Shown: positions 52,248 through 61,016 of the stretch, in pieces
Layout of the letters: every line of letters starts with the position of its first letter
Numbering within the stretch: position 1 is the first letter of the stretch
Assembly: GCF_905397375.1 (NCBI RefSeq)
Contig: NZ_CAJPVG010000008.1
Location: 124,001 to 188,000 of the forward strand
DNA length: 64,000 nt
DNA from: Ralstonia mannitolilytica
GTDB lineage: Bacteria; Pseudomonadota; Gammaproteobacteria; Burkholderiales; Burkholderiaceae
Direction of reading: 5' to 3'
The notes under the pieces: model-generated
Database searches by the model: none
Seen by the model: the letters and a program-made list of their open reading frames with translations, nothing else
What the model was told of the DNA's origin: nothing
Made by a program: the position numbers and the translations under genes

Positions 52248-53575
52248 GCTGCGACCTCCTCGGTGGCCCGTGCGAACTGCACGAGCGCCTTCTCGAAGAA
52301 ATCGACCGAACCGAAGTTGCCCGACTTGAGCGCCAGCGCGACCGGGTCATCGCCGATGGTCGCCGTCCAGGGCACGCCCGGATCGATCTGCGGGCCGATG
52401 CGCAGCGCCCGCACGTCGAGCGCCTGCACGACCGCGCCCGAAGTCTCGCCGCCGGCGATCACGAAACGGCGAACGCCGTCGGCATGGACGGTGCGCGCGA
52501 TGCGCCCAAGCGCCTCTTCGACGAGCTTGCCGGCGCGCTCCACGCCAAGCGCCTTCTGCACCTGCGCCACCTGCTCCGGCGCGCTCGTGGCGTAGATCAG
52601 GACCGGCTGGCCGGCATGGCGTTGCACGAAATCGAGCGCATCCACCACCACCGGCTGCCCTTCGGCCAGCGCCAGCGGATCAATCTGGAACGCCGGGCGC
52701 GACACACGCCAGTGCGCCACCTGCGCGTTCGTCGCGCGCGAGCAGCTGCCCGAGAGCACGATGGCCGATTCCGCCACGGCGGGCAATTGCGCAGCGTTGC
52801 CATGCTCGGTGATGAGCCCCGCGCGGCGATATTGCGCCGGCAGGCCCAGCGCCAGACCCGAGCCCCCCGTGAGCAGCGGCAGATCGGCAAAGGCCTCGCC
52901 GAGCACGATCAGGTCGTCGTTGGAGATCGCATCCGCAATCGCCAGCTTCACGCCGTCGGCGCGCAGCCGCTGAGCCTGGTCGCGCGCGGCCTGCGCGCCG
53001 CGCATGACCGCGTCGTAGCGCAGCAGGCCGACCTTGCCCTGGCTCTGGCGCGCGAGCACCGGCACGAGGTTCGGATCGCGCATCGGCGTGAGCGGGTGGT
53101 GCTCCATGCCCGACGCATTGAGCAGCACGTCGCCCACGAACAGGTGGCCACGGAAGATCGTGCGGCCGTTTTCGGGGAATGCCGGACAGGCCAGCGTGAA
53201 GTCGGTGCCAAGCGCCGTCATCAGGGCCTCGGCCACGGGGCCGATGTTGCCGTCGTCGGTCGAGTCGAACGTCGAGCAGTACTTGAAGAAGAAGCGCGAG
53301 CAGCCTTGCGCCTGCAGCCAGCGCAGCGCTGCCAGCGACTGCTGCACGGCATCGGCCGCCGGAATCGTGCGCGACTTCAGCGCCACGACGATGGCATCGG
53401 CATCCGCACCGATGGCCTCATCGCCGGCGTGCCCGTCGTGAGGAATCCCGATGGTCTGCACGGTGCGCATGCCCGCACGCACGAGCATGTTGGCGAGGTC
53501 GGTGGCGCCGGTGAAGTCATCGGCGATGCAGCCCAGCACGGGGCGGGAAGCGGGGCGGGACGTCGTGGTGCTCAT
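52244..53575 (-). CDS. otnK: 3-oxo-tetronate kinase OtnK (DUF1537 family)
   Basis: 443 residues. N-terminal substrate domain LGCIADDFTGATDLANMLVR and YCSTFDSTDDGNIGPVAEAL; C-terminal nucleotide-binding domain with IAGGETSGAVVQAL and SGNFGSVDFFEKAL. DUF1537 kinases phosphorylate four-carbon oxo acid sugars at the 4-position. It overlaps ltnD and otnC by 4 bp on either side, showing tight coupling. Confidence 0.92.
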   Translation of the reverse strand: MSTTTSRPASRPVLGCIADDFTGATDLANMLVRAGMRTVQTIGIPHDGHAGDEAIGADADAIVVALKSRTIPAADAVQQSLAALRWLQAQGCSRFFFKYCSTFDSTDDGNIGPVAEALMTALGTDFTLACPAFPENGRTIFRGHLFVGDVLLNASGMEHHPLTPMRDPNLVPVLARQSQGKVGLLRYDAVMRGAQAARDQAQRLRADGVKLAIADAISNDDLIVLGEAFADLPLLTGGSGLALGLPAQYRRAGLITEHGNAAQLPAVAESAIVLSGSCSRATNAQVAHWRVSRPAFQIDPLALAEGQPVVVDALDFVQRHAGQPVLIYATSAPEQVAQVQKALGVERAGKLVEEALGRIARTVHADGVRRFVIAGGETSGAVVQALDVRALRIGPQIDPGVPWTATIGDDPVALALKSGNFGSVDFFEKALVQFARATEEVAA

Positions 53576-54483
53576 TTCGACTTCGCCTCCGGCAGCGTGA
53601 TGCCAGGGAAGATCTTGATGACGGCCGAATCGTCTTCCTTCGCATAACCGGCCGTCGATGCCTGCATGAACATCTGGTGCGCGGTGGCCGCCAGCGGCAG
53701 CGGAAACTTGGTCGCACGCGCGGTGTCGAGCACGAGGCCCAGGTCTTTCACGAAGATGTCGACGGCGGACAGCGGCGTGTAGTCTCCGGCCAGCACGTGG
53801 GCCATGCGGTTTTCGAACATCCAGCTGTTGCCGGCGCTGTTGGTGATGACTTCGTACAGCGCGTCGGCCGCCACGCCTTCGCGCAGGCCGAGGGCCATGG
53901 CTTCTGCCGCAGCGGCGATGTGCACGCCGGCCAGCAACTGGTTGATGATCTTGACCTTGCTGCCGGCGCCGGCCTTGTCACCCAGGCGATAGACCTTCCC
54001 GGCCATCGCGTCGAGCACGCCGCCCGCAGCGGCATACGCCTGCGGCGTGGCGGACGTCATCATCGTCATCTGGCCCGACGCCGCCTTGGCCGCGCCGCCC
54101 GAGATGGGGCCGTCCACGTACAGGATGCCCTGCTGCGCCAGGCGTGCCTCCAGCGCGATCGACCAGTTCGGGTCCACGGTCGAGCACATCACGAAGGTGC
54201 TGCCCGGCTTCATGGCTGCGGCCGCGCCGTTCTCGCCAAACAGGACCGACTCTGTCTGCGCGGCGTTGACGACCACCGAGACGATCACGTCGGCGTGGCC
54301 AGCCACCTCGGCCGGTGTCGCGCACGCGATGCCGCCCTCCCTGGCGAACTCGGCGGCAGCGCCGGGGCGCACGTCGCACGCGGCGACGGTGTAACCGTTG
54401 TGGCGCAGGGTCTTGGCAATGCCAAGGCCCATGGCGCCCAGGCCAATGACGCCGACCTTCCGGTCAGCCGTGGTTTGCGTCAT
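53572..54483 (-). CDS. ltnD: L-threonate dehydrogenase LtnD
   Basis: 303 residues of the beta-hydroxyacid dehydrogenase family. NAD-binding VGVIGLGAMGLGIAKTLRHN, substrate motif DGPISGGAAKAASG and the catalytic Lys region AGAGSKVKIINQLLAGVHIA. In this gene context it oxidises L-threonate at C2 to 2-oxo-tetronate. The start MTQTTADRKVG has GGAG upstream. It follows gntR by 14 bp. Confidence 0.9.
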   Translation of the reverse strand: MTQTTADRKVGVIGLGAMGLGIAKTLRHNGYTVAACDVRPGAAAEFAREGGIACATPAEVAGHADVIVSVVVNAAQTESVLFGENGAAAAMKPGSTFVMCSTVDPNWSIALEARLAQQGILYVDGPISGGAAKAASGQMTMMTSATPQAYAAAGGVLDAMAGKVYRLGDKAGAGSKVKIINQLLAGVHIAAAAEAMALGLREGVAADALYEVITNSAGNSWMFENRMAHVLAGDYTPLSAVDIFVKDLGLVLDTARATKFPLPLAATAHQMFMQASTAGYAKEDDSAVIKIFPGITLPEAKSK

Positions 54484-54497
54484 GAAACACTCCTGGA

Positions 54498-55214
54498 TCA
54501 GTCTTGCGCAGCGTCCCCGCCCTCGCCCAGGCGACGTGCGGCATTGAACATGTGGGTCTGCGCGGCATTGCGCGCGGCGAGCGCGTCGCGGTGTCGGATC
54601 GCCTCGACCATCGCGCGGTGCTCGTCGCGCACCTGGCGGGCGAAGTCTTCGCGGCGCGCTTCGTTGCTGCGCGTCACGCCAATCGCCTCTTCCAGGTACT
54701 GGCTGAAGAAGCCCAGTGCCTGCACGAGGAACGGGTTGCCGCTGGCGGCCGCAATGGCGCGGTGAAAGCGCAGATCCTCGGCCACGCCGTCACCGCCCGC
54801 AGCGACGGCTGCGTCGATGCCATCGAGTGCGGCGTCGATCTCGACCATCTGCGCGTCGGTGCGGCGCTGGGCGGCCAGGGCAGCACCTTCGGCCTCCAGC
54901 GCGCGGCGCAGTTCGATGATGTGCAGCACGGCGTCCATCGACCCGGCCTGCGCGGCATCGATGCGCAACGGCTTCAAGCCCGCCTGCTGCGTGACGTACA
55001 CGCCGCTGCCCTGGCGCGCCTCGACCACGCCCTCGTGGCGCAGGCGCGAGATGGCCTCGCGGATGACGGTGCGGCTCACGCCGAATTCCTGGCCCAGCAC
55101 GGTTTCAGACGGCATGCGTTCGCCGCGGCGCAGCTCGCCGGCGTCGATCTTGTCCATCAAGGCTTGGGCCACGCGGTCGGAGAGGGAAGGCGCGGCATCG
55201 AGGCGTTCAAACAT
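54498..55214 (-). CDS. GntR/FadR-family regulator of the tetronate cluster
   Basis: 238 residues from ATG 55214. Winged helix (GELRRGERMPSETVLGQEFG, VSRTVIREAISRLRHEGVVE) followed by an FCD domain with metal-binding residues (ELRRALEAEGAALA, DLRFHRAIAAASGNPFL, DEHRAMVEAIRHRD). Divergent from denD and first in the ltnD-otnK-otnC-MFS-otnI operon, so it probably represses both directions until a tetronate ligand binds. An upstream ATG at 55250 would add 12 residues; no clear Shine-Dalgarno decides between them. Confidence 0.88.
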   Translation of the reverse strand: MFERLDAAPSLSDRVAQALMDKIDAGELRRGERMPSETVLGQEFGVSRTVIREAISRLRHEGVVEARQGSGVYVTQQAGLKPLRIDAAQAGSMDAVLHIIELRRALEAEGAALAAQRRTDAQMVEIDAALDGIDAAVAAGGDGVAEDLRFHRAIAAASGNPFLVQALGFFSQYLEEAIGVTRSNEARREDFARQVRDEHRAMVEAIRHRDALAARNAAQTHMFNAARRLGEGGDAAQD

Positions 55215-55352
55215 GGTGGCGGCTTGGCAAGCGTAAATTCGTCGTGTCATCATACAAGTTGAGTGGCAGAGCATCATCCACGTTTACCCCTAGGCTTTCA
55301 TCAGATCCCGTCAGGCGGCCCGCGCGGCCGACACCGGCGGCAAGGAGACACC

Positions 55353-56336
55353 ATGAACATCGTCATCACCGGCGGCGCCGGCTTTCTGGGCCAGCGCATG
55401 CTGGCCGCACTGCTCCAGCAACCCGGCCTGCCCGGCCCGGACGGCACCGCTGAGCCGGTCGAGGCGTTCATCGTGCTGGATCAGGTGCCCGGCCAGATTG
55501 CCGACCCGCGCGTGCGCTATGTGACGGGCGATGCCTCGGACCCGACGCTGATCGCCCGGACGATCGACGAACACGTCGGCGGCGTGTTCCACCTCGCCGC
55601 CGTGGTGAGCGGCACGGCGGAAGCGGATTTCGATCTCGGCATGCGCGTGAACCTCGACGGCACGCGCGCACTGCTGGACGCACTGCGCGCGCAGCAGGCC
55701 AGGACGGGCCGCGCATCGCGCGTGCTGTTTGCGAGCTCGGTGGCGGTGTTCGGCGGCCCATTGCCGGCGGTCGTGACCGACGACACGGCGCCCACGCCGC
55801 AGGCGTCGTACGGCGTGCAGAAGCTGATGGGCGAGCTCCTGGTGGGCGAGTATTCGCGCAAGGGCTACATCGACGGCCGCGCGGTGCGCATCCCGACCGT
55901 GTCGGTGCGCCCCGGCAAGCCGAATGGCGCCGCGTCGAGCTTTGCCAGCGGCATCATCCGCGAGCCGCTGGCGGGCGAGGAGGCCAACTGCCCGGTGGAA
56001 GCCGAAACCGAGCTGTGGCTGGCCTCGCCGCGCCAGGTGGTGGCGTCGCTGCTGCATGCGTACAGCCTGCCGGCGTCGGCGTGGGGCAACCGCCGTGCGC
56101 TGAACCTGCCGGGCATCACGGTGCGCGTGGGGGACATGGTGCAAGCGCTGCGCAAGGTGGCGGGCGAGGCGCCGGTCAGCCGCATCCGCTGGGAGCCGGA
56201 CGCGCGCATCAAGGCCATCGTGCAAAGCTGGCCGGCGCGCTTCGATACCGCCCGCGCCGATGCGATGGGCTTTGGCCGCGACACCTCGTTCGAGGCGATG
56301 GTGCGCGACTACGTGGAAAGCCTGGACGCGCGCTGA
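55353..56336 (+). CDS. denD: D-erythronate dehydrogenase DenD
   Basis: 327 residues, extended SDR/epimerase fold. NAD-binding MNIVITGGAGFLGQRML, catalytic Ser region FASSVAVFGG, and YGVQK as the YxxxK pair. RIPTVSVRPGKPNGAASSFA and FARFDT-like C-terminal features match the DenD group, which oxidises D-erythronate to 2-oxo-tetronate. AAGGAG before ATG 55353 decides the start. Divergent from gntR, giving the cluster entry points for both tetronate epimers. Confidence 0.9.
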   Translation: MNIVITGGAGFLGQRMLAALLQQPGLPGPDGTAEPVEAFIVLDQVPGQIADPRVRYVTGDASDPTLIARTIDEHVGGVFHLAAVVSGTAEADFDLGMRVNLDGTRALLDALRAQQARTGRASRVLFASSVAVFGGPLPAVVTDDTAPTPQASYGVQKLMGELLVGEYSRKGYIDGRAVRIPTVSVRPGKPNGAASSFASGIIREPLAGEEANCPVEAETELWLASPRQVVASLLHAYSLPASAWGNRRALNLPGITVRVGDMVQALRKVAGEAPVSRIRWEPDARIKAIVQSWPARFDTARADAMGFGRDTSFEAMVRDYVESLDAR

Positions 56337-56346
56337 AGGCCGGCGC

Positions 56347-56997
56347 CTAGCGGCCTTTGGCAAGCTCCACCGCAAACTTCACGAGTTCCGCCTGCCCCTC
56401 GATGCCCAGCTTGCGCTTTAGGTTCAGGCGATGCGACTCCACCGTCCGCACGGACAAGCCGAGTTCATCGGCGATGCGCTTGTTGGCATAGCCCTTGGCG
56501 ATGCCGTCGAGAATGTCGCGCTCGCGCGGCGTGAGCGCCTCGACCGGCGTGGGCGTGACGGCTTGCTGGGCCATGCGCATCGCCAGCTGCGCGCTGTAGA
56601 ACGGCCGGCCGGCCAGCACGGCGTCAATGGCCTCGACGAGTTCGCTGGCGGGCGCGTCCTTCAACACATAGCCTCGCGCGCCGGCGCGGATGACCTGCCG
56701 CACATATTCGAGGTTGTCGTGCATGGACAGCACCAGCACCGCGATCTCCGGAAACTCCTCGGCAAACTTTTCGGTGAGCGCGATGCCGTTCATGCCGCGC
56801 ATGCCGATGTCCATCAGCGCGAGGTCCGGGGCGAGCGTGCGCGCGGCCTGCAGCGCCGCTTCGGCGTCGCCGGCTTCGCCCACGACTTCAAAATGCGGCA
56901 CGGCCTCGAGCCGTACGCGCACGCCGTCGCGCACAAGCGGGTGATCATCGACGAGGAGCAGTTTGACGGGCGCGGGTGTGCTCATATTCAGACTCAT
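56347..56997 (-). CDS. NarL/FixJ-family response regulator
   Basis: 216 residues. Receiver with acidic pair (LLVDDHPLVRDGV), phosphoacceptor Asp in LALMDIGMRGMNG, Ser (VLSMHDN) and Lys (VLKDAPAS); then a LuxR-type helix-turn-helix (ALTPRERDILDGIAKGYANK, RIADELGLSVRTVESHRLNL). ATG 56997 overlaps the kinase stop as ATGA; an ATG at 56985 is the alternative. Partner of the upstream kinase. Confidence 0.92.
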   Translation of the reverse strand: MSLNMSTPAPVKLLLVDDHPLVRDGVRVRLEAVPHFEVVGEAGDAEAALQAARTLAPDLALMDIGMRGMNGIALTEKFAEEFPEIAVLVLSMHDNLEYVRQVIRAGARGYVLKDAPASELVEAIDAVLAGRPFYSAQLAMRMAQQAVTPTPVEALTPRERDILDGIAKGYANKRIADELGLSVRTVESHRLNLKRKLGIEGQAELVKFAVELAKGR

Positions 56998-58418
56998 ACG
57001 GATGCGGAGCGTGCCGCAGAAGCGAGTTGCGCGATGACGGCGTGCGGCAGGACGGCGCACACCTCGGTGCCGTGCGCATCCGAGGCGATGGTACAGCTGC
57101 CGCCCAGCGCGGCCATGCGTTCGCGCATGTTGCGCAGGCCGATGCCGTGCTGCGGGTCGACCTGGACGGACTCGACGTCGAACCCGGGGCCGTTGTCGCG
57201 GATGGACAGCCGCACGGCGTCGACGTCGTTCTCGAGCAGCACGCCGATGCGCGTGGCCTGCGTGGCATGGCGCTCGATGTTGGAGATGGCCTCCTGCGCG
57301 ATGCGGAACAGCGCGGTGTTGCACGCGTCCGGCAAGTGCACGGTCGGGCCGACAAGCTCCAGCGCAATGGCCAGCTCGGGCTGCCGGCCTTCGTGGGCCT
57401 CGCGCGTTTCGCGCACCAGCAGTTCGAGCGCGGGCGCCAGGCCGAGATCATCGAGCAGCGCCGGGCGCAGGTTGTGCGACACACGCCGCACTTCGCCCAG
57501 CGCGCCGTTGAGCCGATCCAGCGCACGCCGCAGCATGCCGGCCGCCCGCTCGATCGACGCGGGCGCCACGGCCGCCGTTTCGAGATGCCCGTGCGCCGTC
57601 TCCAGCAGCAGCTTGGTCGACACCAGCACCTGGCTGATGCCGTCGTGCAGCTCGCGCGACACGCGTGCACGCTCGTCTTCCTGCGATGTCACGACCTGCT
57701 GCGCGAGCTGCCGCAGCTTGGCGTCGGCCTCGCGGTGATCGCTCACGTTCAGCGCCAGGCCGCTGCCGGCCACCAGCAGGATGCTGATCGCCGCAATGCC
57801 GACCACCCAGGCCAGCGTCTGGTCAATGTTGGCCTGGGCGCGCCGGTCGATCTCGCGCAGCGTCTGCTCCACGTCATCGAGGTACAGGCCGGTCCCGAGC
57901 ATCCAGCCCCACTGCGGGATCGGCTCGACGTAACCGAGCTTGGGCACGCTCTGGTGCGTCGACGGCTTGTCCCACATGTAGCGCACGAACCCCCCACCGG
58001 CCTGCGCGGCGGCCACGAGTTTCTGGATGGTGGGCTCGCCGCCGGCGTCGGTCAGGTCCCACAGGTCGCGGCCGACGAGCTCTGGCTGGCGCGGGTGCAT
58101 GAGGTTGCGTCCGCGCAGGTCGTAGAGGAAGAAATAGCCGTCGGTGCCGAAATCGAGGCGGGCGAGGGTGCGCATGGCCTCGTCGCGCGTGGCCTCATCG
58201 TTGCGGCCGGACGCGAGCAAGGGGGCGATGGCGCTCTGCGCAAGCTTCACGTAAGAGCGCAGCTCGGTCTCCTTGGCCTGCAGGTACGCCGATTCGACAA
58301 GCTGCCGTTCATGCCGCGCCAGCGCGATCGACTGGTGACGCACGGTCAGCATGATCGCCAGCATGGCGATGGTCAGCGGCGCGACGGCAAGCAGCAGGAT
58401 TTTCTGGCGGAGCTTCAT
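56994..58418 (-). CDS. Cache-domain sensor histidine kinase (HisKA_3 type)
   Basis: 474 residues. TM helix 1 (~8-28), a periplasmic single Cache domain (~35-190; FGTDGYFFLYDLRGRNLMHP and GYVEPIPQWGWMLGTGLYLD), TM helix 2 (~205-225), then HisKA_3 with phospho-His in RVSRELHDGISQVLVSTKLL and a HATPase (RIAQEAISNIERHA, DNGPGFD, GIGLRNMRERM). Cache domains of this type bind small carboxylates. It is divergent from cstA, so pyruvate or a related acid is a plausible signal. ATG 58448 is an alternative start. Confidence 0.9.
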   Translation of the reverse strand: MKLRQKILLLAVAPLTIAMLAIMLTVRHQSIALARHERQLVESAYLQAKETELRSYVKLAQSAIAPLLASGRNDEATRDEAMRTLARLDFGTDGYFFLYDLRGRNLMHPRQPELVGRDLWDLTDAGGEPTIQKLVAAAQAGGGFVRYMWDKPSTHQSVPKLGYVEPIPQWGWMLGTGLYLDDVEQTLREIDRRAQANIDQTLAWVVGIAAISILLVAGSGLALNVSDHREADAKLRQLAQQVVTSQEDERARVSRELHDGISQVLVSTKLLLETAHGHLETAAVAPASIERAAGMLRRALDRLNGALGEVRRVSHNLRPALLDDLGLAPALELLVRETREAHEGRQPELAIALELVGPTVHLPDACNTALFRIAQEAISNIERHATQATRIGVLLENDVDAVRLSIRDNGPGFDVESVQVDPQHGIGLRNMRERMAALGGSCTIASDAHGTEVCAVLPHAVIAQLASAARSASV

Positions 58419-58490
58419 GGCGGAACGCGGCGTCTTGCGCTGCAGCATCGCAAGGTGGCGCGCAGTCTCGATGGAAAGTCGACGCCGATT

Positions 58491-58520
58491 GCGTAGAACT
58501 ACGGAAGCGTGCTGCGTAGT
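58491..58520. promoter_or_regulatory. CGTAG repeat cluster, candidate regulator binding sites
   Basis: CGTAG-AA-CTACG (58492-58503, a perfect palindrome) followed 11 bp later by CGTAG (58515-58519) in the 265-bp gap between the divergent kinase and cstA genes. FixJ-type regulators bind such short inverted repeats, so the adjacent regulator is the natural candidate. Confidence 0.45.
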
Positions 58521-58683
58521 CCTCCGCTTGTGGGGGCGTCCAGGCTGGCAAATACTACACGCCCTTGCCGTCCGGCCACCCGGGCGGCATGCAAACCCTG
58601 CACGGGGCAGGGCCAACCGCAGGGATGAACCCACATCCCGCATCGCAATCCAGCAACTTCGACCAAGGTTCGAGGAGACCGAC

Positions 58684-60738
58684 ATGAGCTTCGTCAGGCA
58701 ACACCTGATCTGGCTGGTCGTCGCCATTCTTGGCGCGTTTGCCTTTGCCACCGTTGCGCTTGCGCGCGGCGAGGCAGTCAGCGCGCTCTGGGTGGTGGTG
58801 GCCGCCGTATGCATCTACCTGATCGCATACCGTTACTACAGCCGCTTCATCGCCGACCGCGTGCTCGGTCTGGACGGCACCCGCAAGACGCCCGCCTGGC
58901 GTTACAACGACGGCCTCGACTACGTCCCGACCAACAAGCACGTGCTGTTCGGTCATCACTTCGCGGCCATTGCCGGTGCCGGCCCGCTGGTCGGCCCCGT
59001 GCTCGCCGCGCAGATGGGCTACCTGCCCGGCATGCTGTGGATCCTGGCCGGCGTGGTCTTTGCCGGTGCGGTGCAGGATTTCATCGTGCTGTTCATCTCC
59101 ACCCGCCGCGACGGCCGCTCGCTGGGCGATCTGGTCAAGAGCGAGATGGGCACGGTGCCCGGCGTGATCGCGCTGTTCGGCGCGTTCCTCATCATGATCA
59201 TCATCCTGGCCGTGCTGGCGCTGATCGTGGTGAAGGCGCTGGTCGGTTCGCCGTGGGGCACGTTCACGGTGGCCGCGACGATTCCCATCGCGCTGTTCAT
59301 GGGCGTGTATGTGCGCTACATCCGCCCGGGCCGCATCGGCGAGATCTCCATCATCGGCTTCGTGCTGCTGATGCTCGCCATCATCGGGGGCCAGGCCGTG
59401 CACGAGAACGCCGCGCTGGCGCCGCTCTTCACGTTCGACGGCAAGGCGCTCACGTGGATGCTCATCGGCTACGGCTTTGTCGCGTCGGTGCTGCCGGTGT
59501 GGCTGCTGCTGGCCCCGCGCGATTACCTGTCGACGTTCCTGAAGATCGGCACGATCGTGGCGCTCGCCATCGGCATCCTGATCGTGGCACCGCAGATGCA
59601 GATGCCCTCGCTCACACAGTTTGCCCAGGGCAACGGCCCGGTGTGGTCGGGCAACCTGTTCCCGTTCCTGTTCATCACGATCGCGTGCGGCGCGGTGTCG
59701 GGCTTCCACTCGCTCATCTCGTCGGGCACCACGCCGAAGCTGCTCGAGAACGAAACGCAGGCGCGCTTCATCGGCTACGGCGCGATGCTGATGGAATCGT
59801 TCGTCGCCATCATGGCGCTGGTGGCCGCATCGGTCATCAACCCCGGCGTGTACTTCGCGATGAACAGCCCCGCTGCGCTGGTGGGCAGCACGCCGGAAGC
59901 CGTGGCGCAGACGCTGTCCACGTGGGGTTTCGTCATCACGCCGGATGTGCTGCTGCAGACCGCCAAGGACGTCGGTGAGAACACCATCCTCGCGCGCGCG
60001 GGCGGCGCACCGACGCTGGCCGTCGGCATGGCCCACATCCTGCACCAGGTCGTGGGCGGCCAGGCCATGATGGCGTTCTGGTACCACTTCGCGATCCTGT
60101 TCGAGGCGCTGTTCATCCTGACCGCCGTGGACGCGGGCACGCGCGCAGGCCGCTTCATGCTGCAGGATCTGCTGGGTACGTTTGTGCCGGCGCTCAAGCG
60201 CACCGATTCGCTCGTCGCCAACCTCATTGCCACGGCCGCGACGGTCGCGCTGTGGGGCTACTTCCTGTACCAGGGCGTGGTCGATCCGCTGGGCGGCATC
60301 AATACGCTGTGGCCGCTGTTCGGCATCTCCAACCAGATGCTGGCCGCGATTGCGCTGACACTGGGCACCTGCGTGCTCGTCAAGATGAAGCGCGACCGTT
60401 ACGTGTGGGTGACGCTGCTGCCGACCGCCTGGCTGCTGATCTGCACGCTCACGGCCGGCTGGCAGAAGCTGTTCGATCCGGACCCGAAGATCGGCTTCCT
60501 GGCCCACGCCAACAAGTACGCGGGCGCAATCGCCGAGGGCAAGCTGCTGGCGCCGGCCAAGTCGGTCGCGCAGATGCAGCAGATCGTGCTGAACGACCGC
60601 ATCGATGCGTTCCTGTGCGGCCTGTTCGTGCTGGTGGTGGTGAGCATTGCCTGGTATGGCGTGAAGACGGTGCTCAAGGCGCGCGCCTCCAGCCGCCCGA
60701 CCGCCAACGAGACGCCGTACGAAGCCCTGGGCGCCTGA
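58684..60738 (+). CDS. cstA: Carbon starvation protein CstA family transporter
   Basis: 684 residues with about 16-18 transmembrane helices. Family motifs: YRYYSRFIADRVLGLDGTRK, HHFAAIAGAGPLVGPVLAAQ, SGTTPKLLENETQARFIGYG and GGINTLWPLFGISNQMLAAI. E. coli CstA and BtsT import pyruvate and peptides on nutrient limitation. GAGGAG before ATG 58684 fixes the start. It is followed 8 bp later by the YbdD-like gene, the usual partner. Confidence 0.95.
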   Translation: MSFVRQHLIWLVVAILGAFAFATVALARGEAVSALWVVVAAVCIYLIAYRYYSRFIADRVLGLDGTRKTPAWRYNDGLDYVPTNKHVLFGHHFAAIAGAGPLVGPVLAAQMGYLPGMLWILAGVVFAGAVQDFIVLFISTRRDGRSLGDLVKSEMGTVPGVIALFGAFLIMIIILAVLALIVVKALVGSPWGTFTVAATIPIALFMGVYVRYIRPGRIGEISIIGFVLLMLAIIGGQAVHENAALAPLFTFDGKALTWMLIGYGFVASVLPVWLLLAPRDYLSTFLKIGTIVALAIGILIVAPQMQMPSLTQFAQGNGPVWSGNLFPFLFITIACGAVSGFHSLISSGTTPKLLENETQARFIGYGAMLMESFVAIMALVAASVINPGVYFAMNSPAALVGSTPEAVAQTLSTWGFVITPDVLLQTAKDVGENTILARAGGAPTLAVGMAHILHQVVGGQAMMAFWYHFAILFEALFILTAVDAGTRAGRFMLQDLLGTFVPALKRTDSLVANLIATAATVALWGYFLYQGVVDPLGGINTLWPLFGISNQMLAAIALTLGTCVLVKMKRDRYVWVTLLPTAWLLICTLTAGWQKLFDPDPKIGFLAHANKYAGAIAEGKLLAPAKSVAQMQQIVLNDRIDAFLCGLFVLVVVSIAWYGVKTVLKARASSRPTANETPYEALGA

Positions 60739-60746
60739 GTACGGCC

Positions 60747-60941
60747 ATGCGCGAAGAACTCGAGAACTTCGGCCGCTACCTGGGCCAGACGCTGCGCCTG
60801 ATGGTCGGCGTGCCGGACTACGACACCTACGTGCGCCACATGCAGGAGACCCATCCAGGGCAGCCCGTCATGACGTACGAAGCGTTCTTCCGCGAGCGCC
60901 AGGATGCACGCTACAAGGGCCGCGTCGGGCGCTGCTGCTAA
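60747..60941 (+). CDS. YbdD/YjiX family small protein
   Basis: 64 residues, MREELENFGRYLGQTLRLMV, then GVPDYDTYVRHMQETHPGQP and a basic Cys-Cys end (YKGRVGRCC). This DUF466/YbdD family nearly always follows cstA or btsT and is needed for pyruvate uptake in E. coli. No transmembrane helix. Too short to stand out from the frames around it, but length, motifs and position all fit. Confidence 0.92.
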   Translation: MREELENFGRYLGQTLRLMVGVPDYDTYVRHMQETHPGQPVMTYEAFFRERQDARYKGRVGRCC

Positions 60942-60968
60942 AACGGCGCCCGCGCACTGCCCAAAAAC

Positions 60969-61006
60969 AAACCGCCGGTGCATGCAGCCATGCCCGGCGG
61001 TTTTTT
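60969..61006. terminator. Terminator between ybdD-like and Sel1 genes
   Basis: AAACCGCCGG / CCGGCGGTTT (60969-60978 with 60994-61003), inner GCATG/CATGC, then TTTTTT on + and an A-rich run on the other side; probably serves both convergent genes. Confidence 0.9.
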
Positions 61007-61016
61007 CATCAGCGCG

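Noticed and set aside
55240..55260. TGTCATCATACA as a GntR operator between gntR and denD
   Set aside because: Only the outer TGT/ACA are symmetric; too weak to call without comparative data.
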